A stretch of 23,711 bases of DNA from Chloroflexota bacterium (GCA_023434145.1 JAEYTI010000112.1:1-23711); one strand, 5' to 3'; shown: positions 7,112 to 16,355, numbered from the stretch's first letter. A program made the numbers and translations. The notes: generated by a model from the sequence alone, not told the origin.

Positions 7112-9615
7112 GGTTGCACTTTCTCCATCTTGGGTTCGTACAGCGCCGAGAGATCGACCGGCACGCGGTGGCTGAACAGCTTTGCCAGGCAGCGCACCAG
7201 GGTGGAGAGATCATCCGAGCCGCGCCGGTTGAGCGAGAGCGCCAGCACGGGGTCTTCCGCGCCTTTGAGCGATTCATCCACCCAGCGGGCGCAGTTTCCG
7301 CCCGCCCCGGCTTCGATAAATACGCGCGCGCCGTCGTCATACACGCGCTTCACCAGCCGGGGGAAGTCCAGCGGCTCGGTGAGCATGTGGGCCAGCCGCC
7401 CGGCGATTTCGCTTTCATCTACCGGCAGCGGGTTGTAGTCCGCGGCGGAGTACAGGCGCAGATCGGGTATGTGTTCCACCGGCCAATCGTGCAGGTGTGC
7501 CAGCGCGGATAGTTCGGAGCGCATGGGGGCGCAGTGCAGGGCGTAATCAAACGGCGCCCGAATCGATGGTGCGCGGACAGCTTCTACCACGCGCTTGCAA
7601 GCCGCCGGGTCGCCACCAATCACCACCTGGCGGGGCGTGTTGATGTGGGTCAGGTAGACGCGCGGCTCGTTTTCGAGTGCAGGCAGCACCTTCTCGGGCG
7701 CAGCCATCAGCAGGAAGTTAGCCCACAGCGGCTCGCCTGAAGGCGCGCTGCCGTTGGTCATACCCCAGTATTCACGCACCGCTTTCTGCGGACCAGCCAG
7801 CCGGGCGCGGAAGGTCTCTGACTCTGCCAGCCGATTGGAAGCTGCGTCGCCCTGAGCCCATACACCGGTGGCATAGAGCATAGAATTTTCGCCCAGGCTG
7901 TAGCCAAAGGCTGCCTGAGGTTTTACGCCAAATACGGCACTGATCACGTGGGTATAGAGCACGGCCATGGTTGAGCCGGAAGTGAGCATGGCAATAGGGT
8001 CGGCCAGCAGTTGGGCTTCCAGGGCGGTCATGTCTTCGTTGGAGAAGGCGGAGAGGCCGCGCGGGTAGAGCATGCGCTCGCGCATCACCGCGCCGATATC
8101 CTCGGCCACTTCTTCCGCGCGGGCGTGCAATTCGGGGAACAGGCGGAACAGGTCTTTGCCCACGCCAGGGTAGGAGTTGAACGCACCGGGGTACACCAGC
8201 GCGACACCGCCCTTGGCCCCCGCTGGTTTTGCCGTAAAGGTGCTGCCCATGGGGGTTTGCCATTCGCCGCCCTTCTCAAACGCGGCGGGGACAGCGGCAA
8301 GGGCCAGATCGATTTCGCGCAGCACTTCGTCGTGGTCGTGCCCGACGATTGCCAGCGCGTAGGGGGCATCCGCGTTGTCTTGCGCGGCATCGTAGCGCTC
8401 CGCGGCCTCGCACAGCAGATCATGCGAGAAAAGCAGCGATTGGCGCAGTTCTTCTAACCCGGCGGTCAGATCACTTGCATTTTCACCTGCCAGTGGGAAC
8501 AGCGCGCAACCGCCTTGCTGGAGGGCACGGTTCGGGCGTGAGTCACGTTTCGGCACAAGCGGTTCCGCCAGCAGCAGGTGCAGGCAGCTCCCCGCCTCGC
8601 CGATGGTATTCACCGCAGCCACGCGAGCAACGCCAGCTTTGTTAAACCACGCGCGCGATTCGGCGGGCACGTAGAACGGCGCTCCGCGCCACAAAGCGGG
8701 CAGCTTCGGCGCGGACCAGCCTGACACGCCGGGGATGGTGCGGTGATGGAGGCACAAGGCCGCGCGAACCACACCCGCCAGCCCTGCCGCCGCGCCGAGA
8801 TACCCGGCGTTCGCCTGCGCGCTGCCAATGGCGGTGGATAGATCCTGCTCTGGCTGACGATAGGCCTGCACCAGCCCGGCAATCTCGATGCCATCGACAG
8901 CGTCGACACCGCAAGCAAAGGCTTCGACGTAGCCGATCTGATCAGCGGTCATGCCTGCAGCCTCTAGCGCAGCTTTACAGCATCCGCGCAAATCGTCCAG
9001 AGCGGGTGCGGTGGGCAGTTCGCCAGCCGTGCCTTTCGGTGGGGCATATGCAGCCGCGCGGAGCACGGCGTAGACCCGGCGGCCCTCACTGGCAGCGCGG
9101 CGGCTGTCCATCAGCACCAGCGCGCCCGCGCCCTGCCCGAGCAGCCAGCCGTGGGTATTTTTGTCAAATCCGGAGCCGGTATCTTCGCGCCCGGCCCCTT
9201 GCGGCAGGGCTATGCTGCCGGAGGCGGCCGCGAAGACCACGGCATCGAAGCCGTGATCCAGCAGCGCGGGGGCTTTTTCCAGCACCACTGCCAATGGGTT
9301 CGGATGCGCGCCCAAGTCTTCAACACGCGCCGCCCAACCCCAATCGGGAGCCAGCGCAATGCCGTTCATCGCAACAAAAGCAGCCAAATGCGCAGAACCC
9401 GGCGTAATCCCCGAGTCTGCCAGGGCACGCCGGGCGGCATTTGCTACCAGCGCCGCGGCAGTCGCCAGAGAGACTGTCCCACCGGTATCCCCAGCGCCGG
9501 GCGTTGCGCCTCCGTATATTTTCTGCTCGAAGTCGTCCAGCCCGTCAGCGCCGCCCCATGCAGCATCCATGCCGGTGATGGCCAGACCTTCGACCTTGAG
9601 ATTCAAAACAGTCAT
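7108..9615 (-). CDS. PfaB-like protein: inactive ketosynthase domain plus acyltransferase
   Basis: Residues 1-350 have a ketosynthase fold (GWLLGQGAGALVL at 156-168; AAAGLAGVVRAALCLHHRTI at 275-294). No catalytic residue of the Cys-His-His triad is visible: the usual EAHGTG reads EAFACG (231-236), the usual NIGH reads NAGY (269-272), and the nucleophile region reads AAASGSI. Residues 460-780 are an acyltransferase with the nucleophile elbow GYSLGE (Ser573), the typical PfaB variant of GHSxG, and a candidate catalytic His694 in YALHCAPM. PfaB proteins combine exactly these parts and have been linked to product choice or release in PUFA synthases. The gene starts 6 bases after the preceding stop and overlaps the dehydratase gene by 4 bases. 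The dead KS could act as a chain-length-factor-like partner of the active KS. That is inference. Confidence 0.87.
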   Translation of the reverse strand: MTVLNLKVEGLAITGMDAAWGGADGLDDFEQKIYGGATPGAGDTGGTVSLATAAALVANAARRALADSGITPGSAHLAAFVAMNGIALAPDWGWAARVEDLGAHPNPLAVVLEKAPALLDHGFDAVVFAAASGSIALPQGAGREDTGSGFDKNTHGWLLGQGAGALVLMDSRRAASEGRRVYAVLRAAAYAPPKGTAGELPTAPALDDLRGCCKAALEAAGMTADQIGYVEAFACGVDAVDGIEIAGLVQAYRQPEQDLSTAIGSAQANAGYLGAAAGLAGVVRAALCLHHRTIPGVSGWSAPKLPALWRGAPFYVPAESRAWFNKAGVARVAAVNTIGEAGSCLHLLLAEPLVPKRDSRPNRALQQGGCALFPLAGENASDLTAGLEELRQSLLFSHDLLCEAAERYDAAQDNADAPYALAIVGHDHDEVLREIDLALAAVPAAFEKGGEWQTPMGSTFTAKPAGAKGGVALVYPGAFNSYPGVGKDLFRLFPELHARAEEVAEDIGAVMRERMLYPRGLSAFSNEDMTALEAQLLADPIAMLTSGSTMAVLYTHVISAVFGVKPQAAFGYSLGENSMLYATGVWAQGDAASNRLAESETFRARLAGPQKAVREYWGMTNGSAPSGEPLWANFLLMAAPEKVLPALENEPRVYLTHINTPRQVVIGGDPAACKRVVEAVRAPSIRAPFDYALHCAPMRSELSALAHLHDWPVEHIPDLRLYSAADYNPLPVDESEIAGRLAHMLTEPLDFPRLVKRVYDDGARVFIEAGAGGNCARWVDESLKGAEDPVLALSLNRRGSDDLSTLVRCLAKLFSHRVPVDLSALYEPKMEKVQP

Positions 9616-9621
9616 AGGGTT

Positions 9622-11358
9622 CTAGGCCGCCGCCGTCTCGCGTTTACCGATAAAGCGGTTGAGGTGCGGGCTGATCGTGCCTTGCAAGCCGTCCAGGCGC
9701 ATATAGGTTTGCCCGGCCTCATCCTGCACGAGGATATTGCCCACCACCGCCGTTTCTGACTGCGATTCGACTTCCATCGTCACCGTGCAAGGCACGCCAA
9801 AGGGGATCGGCTCGAACTGCTCCAGCTTGCGCAGGCTCGAAGGCAGGCAGGGGGCCTGGTAGAAGTACTGCGCCCAGATCAGTACGCACTGCACCACTGC
9901 GTCATAAATGAACGGGTTGGCGGTGTAGGTGGGGAACTGGCCCTGGATGCGGTCTTCGATATGCGGCAGCACCACACGCATCACCAGTTTGCCGCGCGAG
10001 AGGTGCAGCACGCGCTCTACACCCTGGAAAGATGGCCCGTGGAACAGGGTGCCGTTGGTGTACAGCTCCGAGCCAGAGATGGCCCCATCGGAATTGTCAT
10101 GCACCATCGGGAAGATGGGCTGGTTAGGCAGATCGCGCAGAATGGTAACGCGTAGGGCATAGTGGTAGATCTGCCGACCGCGGGCGTTGAGGCTCCAGAT
10201 TTTCGCGTCGAAGACGATCTTTTCCTCGGATTTCTCCACTTCTTGCAAATCGAGCACGTGCTCTTCGGGGAGATTATCGTCAAAAACGATGCCCTTGAGC
10301 ACGCGGTAGTTCTCCAGGCTGAAGAATTTGTAACCGGGGTAAAGCTGCTCGCAAGAGTAGGCCACCCAGGCCGCCGCGCAGGTAGCGGGCAGCACGGCGT
10401 GACCGCCGATCATGTGGTCGTAGAGGAAGGGGTTGTCGTCGGCCTTCAAATGGCGGCGAATCTGGTAGGAGCGCAGGTCGGGGTCGACGTGCGCCGCCGG
10501 ACGAACCGGCACGCCGCCGACGACCACCTGCACTGCCTCCCCGCTCTCCGGTGAAAGCGCATCGACCAGCATGCGCGCGCCTACGTCGGTGGGGATCACT
10601 TCGACGTGACGCGATTCGAACATCTTCTTCAATTCCGGCGTGACCATGCCTGAATCCCACGGGCCCCAGTTGATCGAGATCACATGGCACTGCGGATACT
10701 GGTGCTTGAACTGATAGGCCGACTTGTTGAGGATCTCGTTGGCAATGGCGTAATCAGACTGGCCCACGTTGCCATAAAAGCCAACGATGGACGAGAACAG
10801 GACGAGAAAGTCCAGGCGTTCGGCAGAGACCGCGCGGCGCATATTCTCCAACCCGGTCACCTTGGGGGTGTAGACCGTCTCGAAGTCGGCTTCGGTCTTT
10901 TTCTCGATCAGCTTGTCAACCAGCGTGCCCGCACCGTGGATGATGCCGGTCACCGGTCCGAAACGGGAGACCGGCCCGGCCAGTTGCTGCGGCAAGTCCG
11001 TATCCGCAACGTCTACGCGCAGATACTCTGCCTGCCCGCCGGCTTCTTCCACCGCGCGCAGGGTCTCGTGGATTTCCTGGCTGGAGCGGATGCCAGAAAA
11101 CACCTTCTGGATGCGCGCCGGGGCGGGTTTTTCGCCCTTTGCGCTCAGGTCCGCGGCGATGCGGCGCTTGAGTTCGGTGTCCTCGCAGTTCTCAGCGTCA
11201 AAACCGATCTCGGGCATTTCTGCCGGGGAGCGCCCCATGAGGATGAACTTGCAGTGCGCGCGCTCGGCCAGCTTCACCACGCAGCTCGCGGTGATTCCGC
11301 GCGCTCCGCCGCTGACCAGCACGACTGATTCTGAATTGATGAGATTTTTCCCGTTCAT
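9622..11358 (-). CDS. Catalytic ketoreductase half fused to a PKS-type dehydratase
   Basis: Reduces 3-ketoacyl-ACP with NADPH, then dehydrates it. In the 578-residue protein, residues 8-285 are the catalytic half of a type I PKS ketoreductase: the dinucleotide loop SGGARGIT (16-23) and the tetrad Lys166, Ser190, Tyr203, Asn207. There is no structural (pseudo-Rossmann) half in front; that half is at the end of the upstream gene. Residues 300-560 are a double-hot-dog PS-DH domain with HxxxGxxxxP (His315, Gly319, Pro324) and the second-site YDAVVQ (Asp486). The frame is open up to 11547, but ATG 11358 is right: GGGAGGAAGAA precedes it and it overlaps the upstream stop as ATGA, giving coupled translation. 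In classical PfaA both functions belong to one chain, so this gene looks like the detached PfaA C-terminus. Confidence 0.9.
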   Translation of the reverse strand: MNGKNLINSESVVLVSGGARGITASCVVKLAERAHCKFILMGRSPAEMPEIGFDAENCEDTELKRRIAADLSAKGEKPAPARIQKVFSGIRSSQEIHETLRAVEEAGGQAEYLRVDVADTDLPQQLAGPVSRFGPVTGIIHGAGTLVDKLIEKKTEADFETVYTPKVTGLENMRRAVSAERLDFLVLFSSIVGFYGNVGQSDYAIANEILNKSAYQFKHQYPQCHVISINWGPWDSGMVTPELKKMFESRHVEVIPTDVGARMLVDALSPESGEAVQVVVGGVPVRPAAHVDPDLRSYQIRRHLKADDNPFLYDHMIGGHAVLPATCAAAWVAYSCEQLYPGYKFFSLENYRVLKGIVFDDNLPEEHVLDLQEVEKSEEKIVFDAKIWSLNARGRQIYHYALRVTILRDLPNQPIFPMVHDNSDGAISGSELYTNGTLFHGPSFQGVERVLHLSRGKLVMRVVLPHIEDRIQGQFPTYTANPFIYDAVVQCVLIWAQYFYQAPCLPSSLRKLEQFEPIPFGVPCTVTMEVESQSETAVVGNILVQDEAGQTYMRLDGLQGTISPHLNRFIGKRETAAA

Positions 11359-14300
11359 TTCTTCCTCCCGAAAGCGCCGGTGACGGGCACCGCCGCCAGC
11401 GCAAGCGTGGAACGTTCTGTGACTGTGTATCCGGCTTCCGCGATGAGGCGGTTGGGATCGTGCAACTCGGCCAGGATGCAGCTTACCGACTGATCCACAT
11501 CCAGCGCCGGGCTGAGATCGACCGCGCGGCAGAAGACGGCTTCCCATTCCAGGTTCAACGTTTTGACCAGCCCAAACAGCCCGCCGGTAATAGGCATCGA
11601 TTCGGGCGCGGTACCGCTCAGGCCAAAAGCGCCATCCAGCCGGGTAACGGTGAAGAAGGCCGCCCGCCCCTGCTGCGCCGCCGCGTTGAGCTGCGCCTTG
11701 AGGTGCTTGGCCGCCAGGAATACCAGCTTGACCATTGCCTTGGCCTTCTCCGGGCCGCCGCCATCACCGGACAGCGCCAGGTGAGCAAACAGTCCCACCG
11801 GCCCGTGCTTGTTGACCTCTTTCAAGGCAGCGTCCAGAGCCAGCTCGCTTAAATCGAGCAGATCGACGGTATGCACACCTTCCGGCAATGCGAGGCGATC
11901 CACAACCAGGTTCGCGGGCAAGCGCAAAACGACTACAGGCCAGCCTTTTTGGAGCATGGCTTGCGCCAGCGCGGGTGTGGCGGGCGTGCCATCCGAAGTG
12001 ATCAGGCAAATATGCCCGGCAGGCAGGTTGAAGTCCATCTGATCGGGCGCGGGCAGCATCTTGCGTATTACCACACCCTGTTCGATTCCGGGGTAATACG
12101 GCTCTTCCGCATCAACTGCCGCCAGATCTGCTTCTGCCCCGGCTTCAACAGCCGCGGCGGAGTGATCAAAAGGGCGCTGCCCGGTTGCCACCTCCGAAGA
12201 AGCCTGGCCGAGCGTATCCACGATCTGGCCCAGCGTGCGCAGTTCTGCCAGCACCTCCGCGCCGACTTTTGGCAGTTCGGGGAACTGAGTCTGCATCGCG
12301 CCGAGGATCTCCACGCGCTTGATCGAGTCGATGCCGAGATCGGCTTCCATGTCCATATCGAGTTCCAGTGTCTCGGTGGGGTAGCCAGTCTTGTCAGAGA
12401 CGATCGCCAGCAGGGCTGAGACCAACTGCTCTTTGCTGGCGCCTCCGGTCGGAGCCGGGTCAGCGGGGGCAGGAGATGGCGCGGCAGTGGGGCTGCTTAC
12501 GATAGACGGGGCGGGAGCTACTACCGCGGCAGGGGCCGCAGAAACAGTCTCACCCATGGTTTCCACGATCTGCCCGAGGGTGCGGAGTTCCGCCAGCACA
12601 GTGTTGTCAATTTTCGGTAGTTCGGGGAACTGGGTTTGCATAGCGCCCAGGATCTCAACGCGCTTGATCGAGTCGATGCCCAGGTCGGCTTCCATATCCA
12701 TGTCGAGTTCCAGCGTTTCGGTCGGGTAGCCGGTCTTATCGGCGACAATGGCAAGCAGGGCCGCAACCAGGCTCTCGCGCGACTGCGTACCCATGGGAAC
12801 AGGGGCCGCAGCAGGGGCAGCTTGCTGCGCCACCGGAGCGGGCGCAGGGGAAGCGACAGGAGCAGGTTCTACCTTTGCGACGGGTGCGGGGGTTGGAACT
12901 GGAGCGGGCTGAACAACCGGAGCAGGAGCAGGCGGAGTAGCCTGCACTGCGTGGTAGCCGTTGCCATTGCCATTCGTTTTCTGGGGAGCGGGCGCGGAGG
13001 CGTAAGCTGGCGCGGTCACCGGTGCAGGCGACTGCGGCAGTCCACCCGTCAGGCGCTCTTGGGTCTCCAGATAGCGCTGGTGGATGCGCAGGGTCTCGGA
13101 CTGGTGATCGTGGAAGCGCGCCATGCTGCGTTCGAGCGATTCAAACAGCGGGAGCAGGGCCTGAAGCTCTGCCATCCCGCCGGCGCCCTTGCGCACCAGC
13201 TCAGCCTGAAGCTCGGTCAGGCGGGCAAAGGAACGGGCATACTCTTCTTCGATCTGCAAATACTGCTCGTGCAGGCGCAGCGTCTCAGACTGCTGGGCCA
13301 CGAAGGCATCAAAGTTCACAGGGGAGGGATTGGTCATAGGGTCTACCGTTGAAGTTTCTACAGGAACAGGGACGGGGTGAACAGTCGGGGCTGGCTCAAG
13401 TGGAGCCGTGACCGATAAAGGACTGGCGGGCAGGCTCACTTTGAACCCGTCTTTGAGCGCATTTTCGAAGGCCGCGCGGGTCTTCTCGGTCACGTAGTGA
13501 CCGGCGTTGAGCTGCACCGTCACCGGGCTTTGCTTGCGCGGGGCAGCAGTCTTGCGTGGGGCCTCGTATGGGTCAAAATTGGTGAGCGGCAGGCCGGCAA
13601 CGCGCAGGGCCATCACAGCCTCGCGGAGCTGTCGGTCGCTGTCCTTCTTGGCATTGGGGTTGAGCGCCACGGCAACGTGCGGGCGGCCCGCCAGGATGCT
13701 GCCGACCAGATTGGTCAACACATTCTTGGGGCCGAACTCGACGAAAATCGTGCCGCCAGCGGCATAGATGTTCTCGATCTCATCACGGAACAGCACGGGG
13801 TTGAGGATGTGCTCCGCAAGCACTTTGCGGATGGCGGCGGGTTCGGCTGCGTGCGGCTGCGATGTGCTGTTGGAATAAACCGGGATTTGCGGAGCATTGA
13901 ACTTGACCGACTTGATCGCCTTCGCAAACGGCTCCTGGGCGTGCTTCACCAGCGGGGTGTGGAACGCAGCCGAGACTGGCAGCGGCACGCACGAGAACCC
14001 GGCATCAGTGAGCCTCTGCTGTGCGCGAGCCATGGCAGGCTTCGACCCGGCGATCACCACCTGGTTGTTCGAGTTCCAGTTCGCCAGCACAACTTCGGGG
14101 TCGTCATTCAGCGCGGCGCGGACCTTTTCGGCATCGCCTTTCACCGCCACCATCGTACCGGCGTCGAAGTTCGGGTCGGCGGGAGGGGCCATGGCCTTGC
14201 CGCGCGCCTTCGCCAGGGTAAAGTACCCGGCGTCATCCAGCACACCGGCGGCCCACAGCGCGGTTAGCTCGCCAAAGCTGTGCCCGGCGGTGAAGTCGGC

Positions 14301-16355
14301 CTGGAACCCGGCCTCTTGCAGCAGCCGGTACAGCGCTACGCTGACCGAGCCAATGGCGGGCTGGGCGTGATCGGTGCGGGTGAGAGTCTCGGAGAGCGCG
14401 TCGCGCTCGGCGGTGTCGAACACTGGCCGTGGGTACACGCGCGACGAAAGCGGCTCCAGCCCATCAGCGAGGAATAGGTCATCCACCTGGGCGAAGACCT
14501 CGCGCACAGGCGGGAAGTTGACCGCTAGCTCGCGGCCCATTTCCAAATACTGCGAGCCCTGCCCGGAGAACAGTGCCACGACCTTGCCCTTCACTTCCAG
14601 GCCGGTGCGGCGGTAGAAGATGCCTTTGGGATGCTCCCAGGCAGCTTCTTGCGGCTTCTGCGCGAGGGTATCAGCGCAAATTTGCAGCGCGGCGCGCGCC
14701 TCTTCGGCGTTCTCAGCGACAAAGCCCACGCGGGCCTTGCCGGGTTCCACTTCCAGGGTGCGGCTGGCGTTGGTTAGCTCGTTGAAGCACTGCACAGCGG
14801 ATTCACCTTGCATCTTCTGCAGCGACTGCGTTACGAGTTCGCGCAGTTGGGACGGGTCCGCAGCGGAGAGCAGCACCGGGCGGGCGACCGTGTTCAAGCG
14901 GTACGCGCCGGTGTGCTCTGCCTGGTATTCTTCCATCACTACGTGGTAGTTGGTTCCGCCAAAGCCAAATGAGCTAACGCCCGCGCGGCGGGGAGTCCCA
15001 CTCTTTGCGCGAACCCACGGACGGGTCTCGGTATTGATGTAGAATGGAGAGTTTTCAATGCCAAACTTAGGATTCGGTTTAGTGACATTGATCGTCGGGG
15101 GCAGTACCTTGTGATACAGCGCCAGCGATGTTTTGATCAGGCTGGCGGCGCCCGCGGCGGCCTTGGTGTGCGCGATCTGCGACTTCACGCTACCCAAAGC
15201 AATGTGCTGCTTGCGCGGGTTGTTCTCGGAGAAAACCTCGTTAATGCCCTGGAACTCGGCGGGGTCGCCGGCCATGGTGCCGGTGCCGTGCGCTTCCATC
15301 AGGCCAATGGCGGCAGGCTCAAAACCGGCTTCATCATAAGCCCGGCGCAGTGCAACAGCCTGTCCCGCCGGGCGCGGGGCGTAAATGCTCTTGTAGCGGC
15401 CATCCGAAGAGGTGCCGATGGCTTTGATGACCGAATAGATCCGGTCGCCGTCGCGCTCCGCGTCTTCTAACCGCTTGAGCACCACCATGCCCAGGCCCTC
15501 GCCCACCATCATCCCGCCCGATTCTGCGTCGAAGGTGCGGACGTTTTCCTTCTTGGTGAAGGCGGGGGTCTTGCTGAAGCACATGTACGAGTTGATCGAG
15601 TTATCGGTGTCCACGCCGCCGGTAAGCATCAGGTTGGCGCGGCCCTGGATCAGCTCACCAACTGCCATCTTGATCGCCGCGAGAGAGCTGGCGCATGCGG
15701 CATCGACCACGCAGTTTGTGCCGCCGAGGTCGAAGCGGTTGCAAATACGCCCGGCAACCACGTTGCCGATCGCGCCAGGGAAGGAGTTTTCTTCCCAGCC
15801 CACGTAGGCCAGCTTCATCTTCTCAACCAGCACCTTTGTGTCGCTCTCCGAAATCCCGGCGCTGAGCAAAACCTTCTCCCAAACGGGATACTGCAAACGG
15901 GTCATCAGTGGGGTGAAGAGCTTAGATGACGTGCCAACAAAACCGAGCACGCATCCAGTGTGCTCGCGGTCAAACTGCGAATCTTCGCCGCATCCGGCGT
16001 CTTCGAGGGCAGCCTTCGCTACCACGAGCGAAATGAGCTGCGAAACATCGGTCACCTCGAGAATATTGGGCGGAAGGCCAAACTCCATTGGGTCGAAAGC
16101 GATGTCGGGGATAAAACCGCCGCGTTTGCAGTAGGTTTTATCGGGTACGGAAGGGTCGGGGTCATAATAGTCTTCCACGCTCCAGCGCGAGGCGGGTACT
16201 TCGGTCACGCAGTCAATCTTACGCAGGATATTGTCCCAATATTCCTGGGTGTTGTGCGCCTGGGGAAAGAGCGAACCGATTCCGATCACGGCGATGGGCG
16301 TGGTCTTTAACTTCTGGTTGATTTGAGCCGTGCTTTGTTGTGACTCTTTTTTCAT
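11355..16355 (-). CDS. PfaA-like multidomain synthase: KS-MAT-ACP-ACP-structural KR
   Basis: Core iterative type I lipid/polyketide synthase, 1666 residues from the chosen start. Ketosynthase, about 18-480, is complete with Cys221 in DAACASS, His356 in EAHGTGT and His396 in QIAHTKAAAG. Malonyl-type acyltransferase, about 590-890, has GQGSQY, Ser693 in GHSFGE, and AAFHTPLV (AFH favours malonyl-CoA). A helical linker follows (1015-1105) with two copies of QSETLR-H-x-x-YL, then a Pro/Ala-rich stretch. The two carrier domains have GIDSIKR with phosphopantetheine serines at 1229 and 1344. The last 240 residues resemble the structural half of a PKS ketoreductase, and the chain stops where the catalytic half should begin. 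ATG 16355 is preceded by AAGGAGG at 9 bases; the 13-residue upstream extension in frame is less likely. First gene of the operon. Classical PfaA is about 2500 residues or more, so this is a C-terminally split version. Confidence 0.92.
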   Translation of the reverse strand: MKKESQQSTAQINQKLKTTPIAVIGIGSLFPQAHNTQEYWDNILRKIDCVTEVPASRWSVEDYYDPDPSVPDKTYCKRGGFIPDIAFDPMEFGLPPNILEVTDVSQLISLVVAKAALEDAGCGEDSQFDREHTGCVLGFVGTSSKLFTPLMTRLQYPVWEKVLLSAGISESDTKVLVEKMKLAYVGWEENSFPGAIGNVVAGRICNRFDLGGTNCVVDAACASSLAAIKMAVGELIQGRANLMLTGGVDTDNSINSYMCFSKTPAFTKKENVRTFDAESGGMMVGEGLGMVVLKRLEDAERDGDRIYSVIKAIGTSSDGRYKSIYAPRPAGQAVALRRAYDEAGFEPAAIGLMEAHGTGTMAGDPAEFQGINEVFSENNPRKQHIALGSVKSQIAHTKAAAGAASLIKTSLALYHKVLPPTINVTKPNPKFGIENSPFYINTETRPWVRAKSGTPRRAGVSSFGFGGTNYHVVMEEYQAEHTGAYRLNTVARPVLLSAADPSQLRELVTQSLQKMQGESAVQCFNELTNASRTLEVEPGKARVGFVAENAEEARAALQICADTLAQKPQEAAWEHPKGIFYRRTGLEVKGKVVALFSGQGSQYLEMGRELAVNFPPVREVFAQVDDLFLADGLEPLSSRVYPRPVFDTAERDALSETLTRTDHAQPAIGSVSVALYRLLQEAGFQADFTAGHSFGELTALWAAGVLDDAGYFTLAKARGKAMAPPADPNFDAGTMVAVKGDAEKVRAALNDDPEVVLANWNSNNQVVIAGSKPAMARAQQRLTDAGFSCVPLPVSAAFHTPLVKHAQEPFAKAIKSVKFNAPQIPVYSNSTSQPHAAEPAAIRKVLAEHILNPVLFRDEIENIYAAGGTIFVEFGPKNVLTNLVGSILAGRPHVAVALNPNAKKDSDRQLREAVMALRVAGLPLTNFDPYEAPRKTAAPRKQSPVTVQLNAGHYVTEKTRAAFENALKDGFKVSLPASPLSVTAPLEPAPTVHPVPVPVETSTVDPMTNPSPVNFDAFVAQQSETLRLHEQYLQIEEEYARSFARLTELQAELVRKGAGGMAELQALLPLFESLERSMARFHDHQSETLRIHQRYLETQERLTGGLPQSPAPVTAPAYASAPAPQKTNGNGNGYHAVQATPPAPAPVVQPAPVPTPAPVAKVEPAPVASPAPAPVAQQAAPAAAPVPMGTQSRESLVAALLAIVADKTGYPTETLELDMDMEADLGIDSIKRVEILGAMQTQFPELPKIDNTVLAELRTLGQIVETMGETVSAAPAAVVAPAPSIVSSPTAAPSPAPADPAPTGGASKEQLVSALLAIVSDKTGYPTETLELDMDMEADLGIDSIKRVEILGAMQTQFPELPKVGAEVLAELRTLGQIVDTLGQASSEVATGQRPFDHSAAAVEAGAEADLAAVDAEEPYYPGIEQGVVIRKMLPAPDQMDFNLPAGHICLITSDGTPATPALAQAMLQKGWPVVVLRLPANLVVDRLALPEGVHTVDLLDLSELALDAALKEVNKHGPVGLFAHLALSGDGGGPEKAKAMVKLVFLAAKHLKAQLNAAAQQGRAAFFTVTRLDGAFGLSGTAPESMPITGGLFGLVKTLNLEWEAVFCRAVDLSPALDVDQSVSCILAELHDPNRLIAEAGYTVTERSTLALAAVPVTGAFGRKK
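12204..12782 (-). repeat. Tandem ACP repeat, two near-identical carrier domains
   Basis: The carrier domains at about 12543-12782 and 12204-12437 are shifted by 345 bases (115 residues). From TGYPTETLELDMDM through MQTQFPELPK the proteins are identical, and most differences lie at the domain edges. The copies are joined by a Pro/Ala-rich linker. Such in-frame duplication is typical of PfaA-type synthases, where extra ACPs raise output. The pattern points to recent duplication or gene conversion. Confidence 0.9.

Noticed and set aside
12391..14267. Several plus-strand frames of 100-250 codons across the large synthase
   Set aside because: All are mirror frames of the synthase, low in complexity (Arg/Ala/Gly-rich), and without ribosome binding sites or known motifs.
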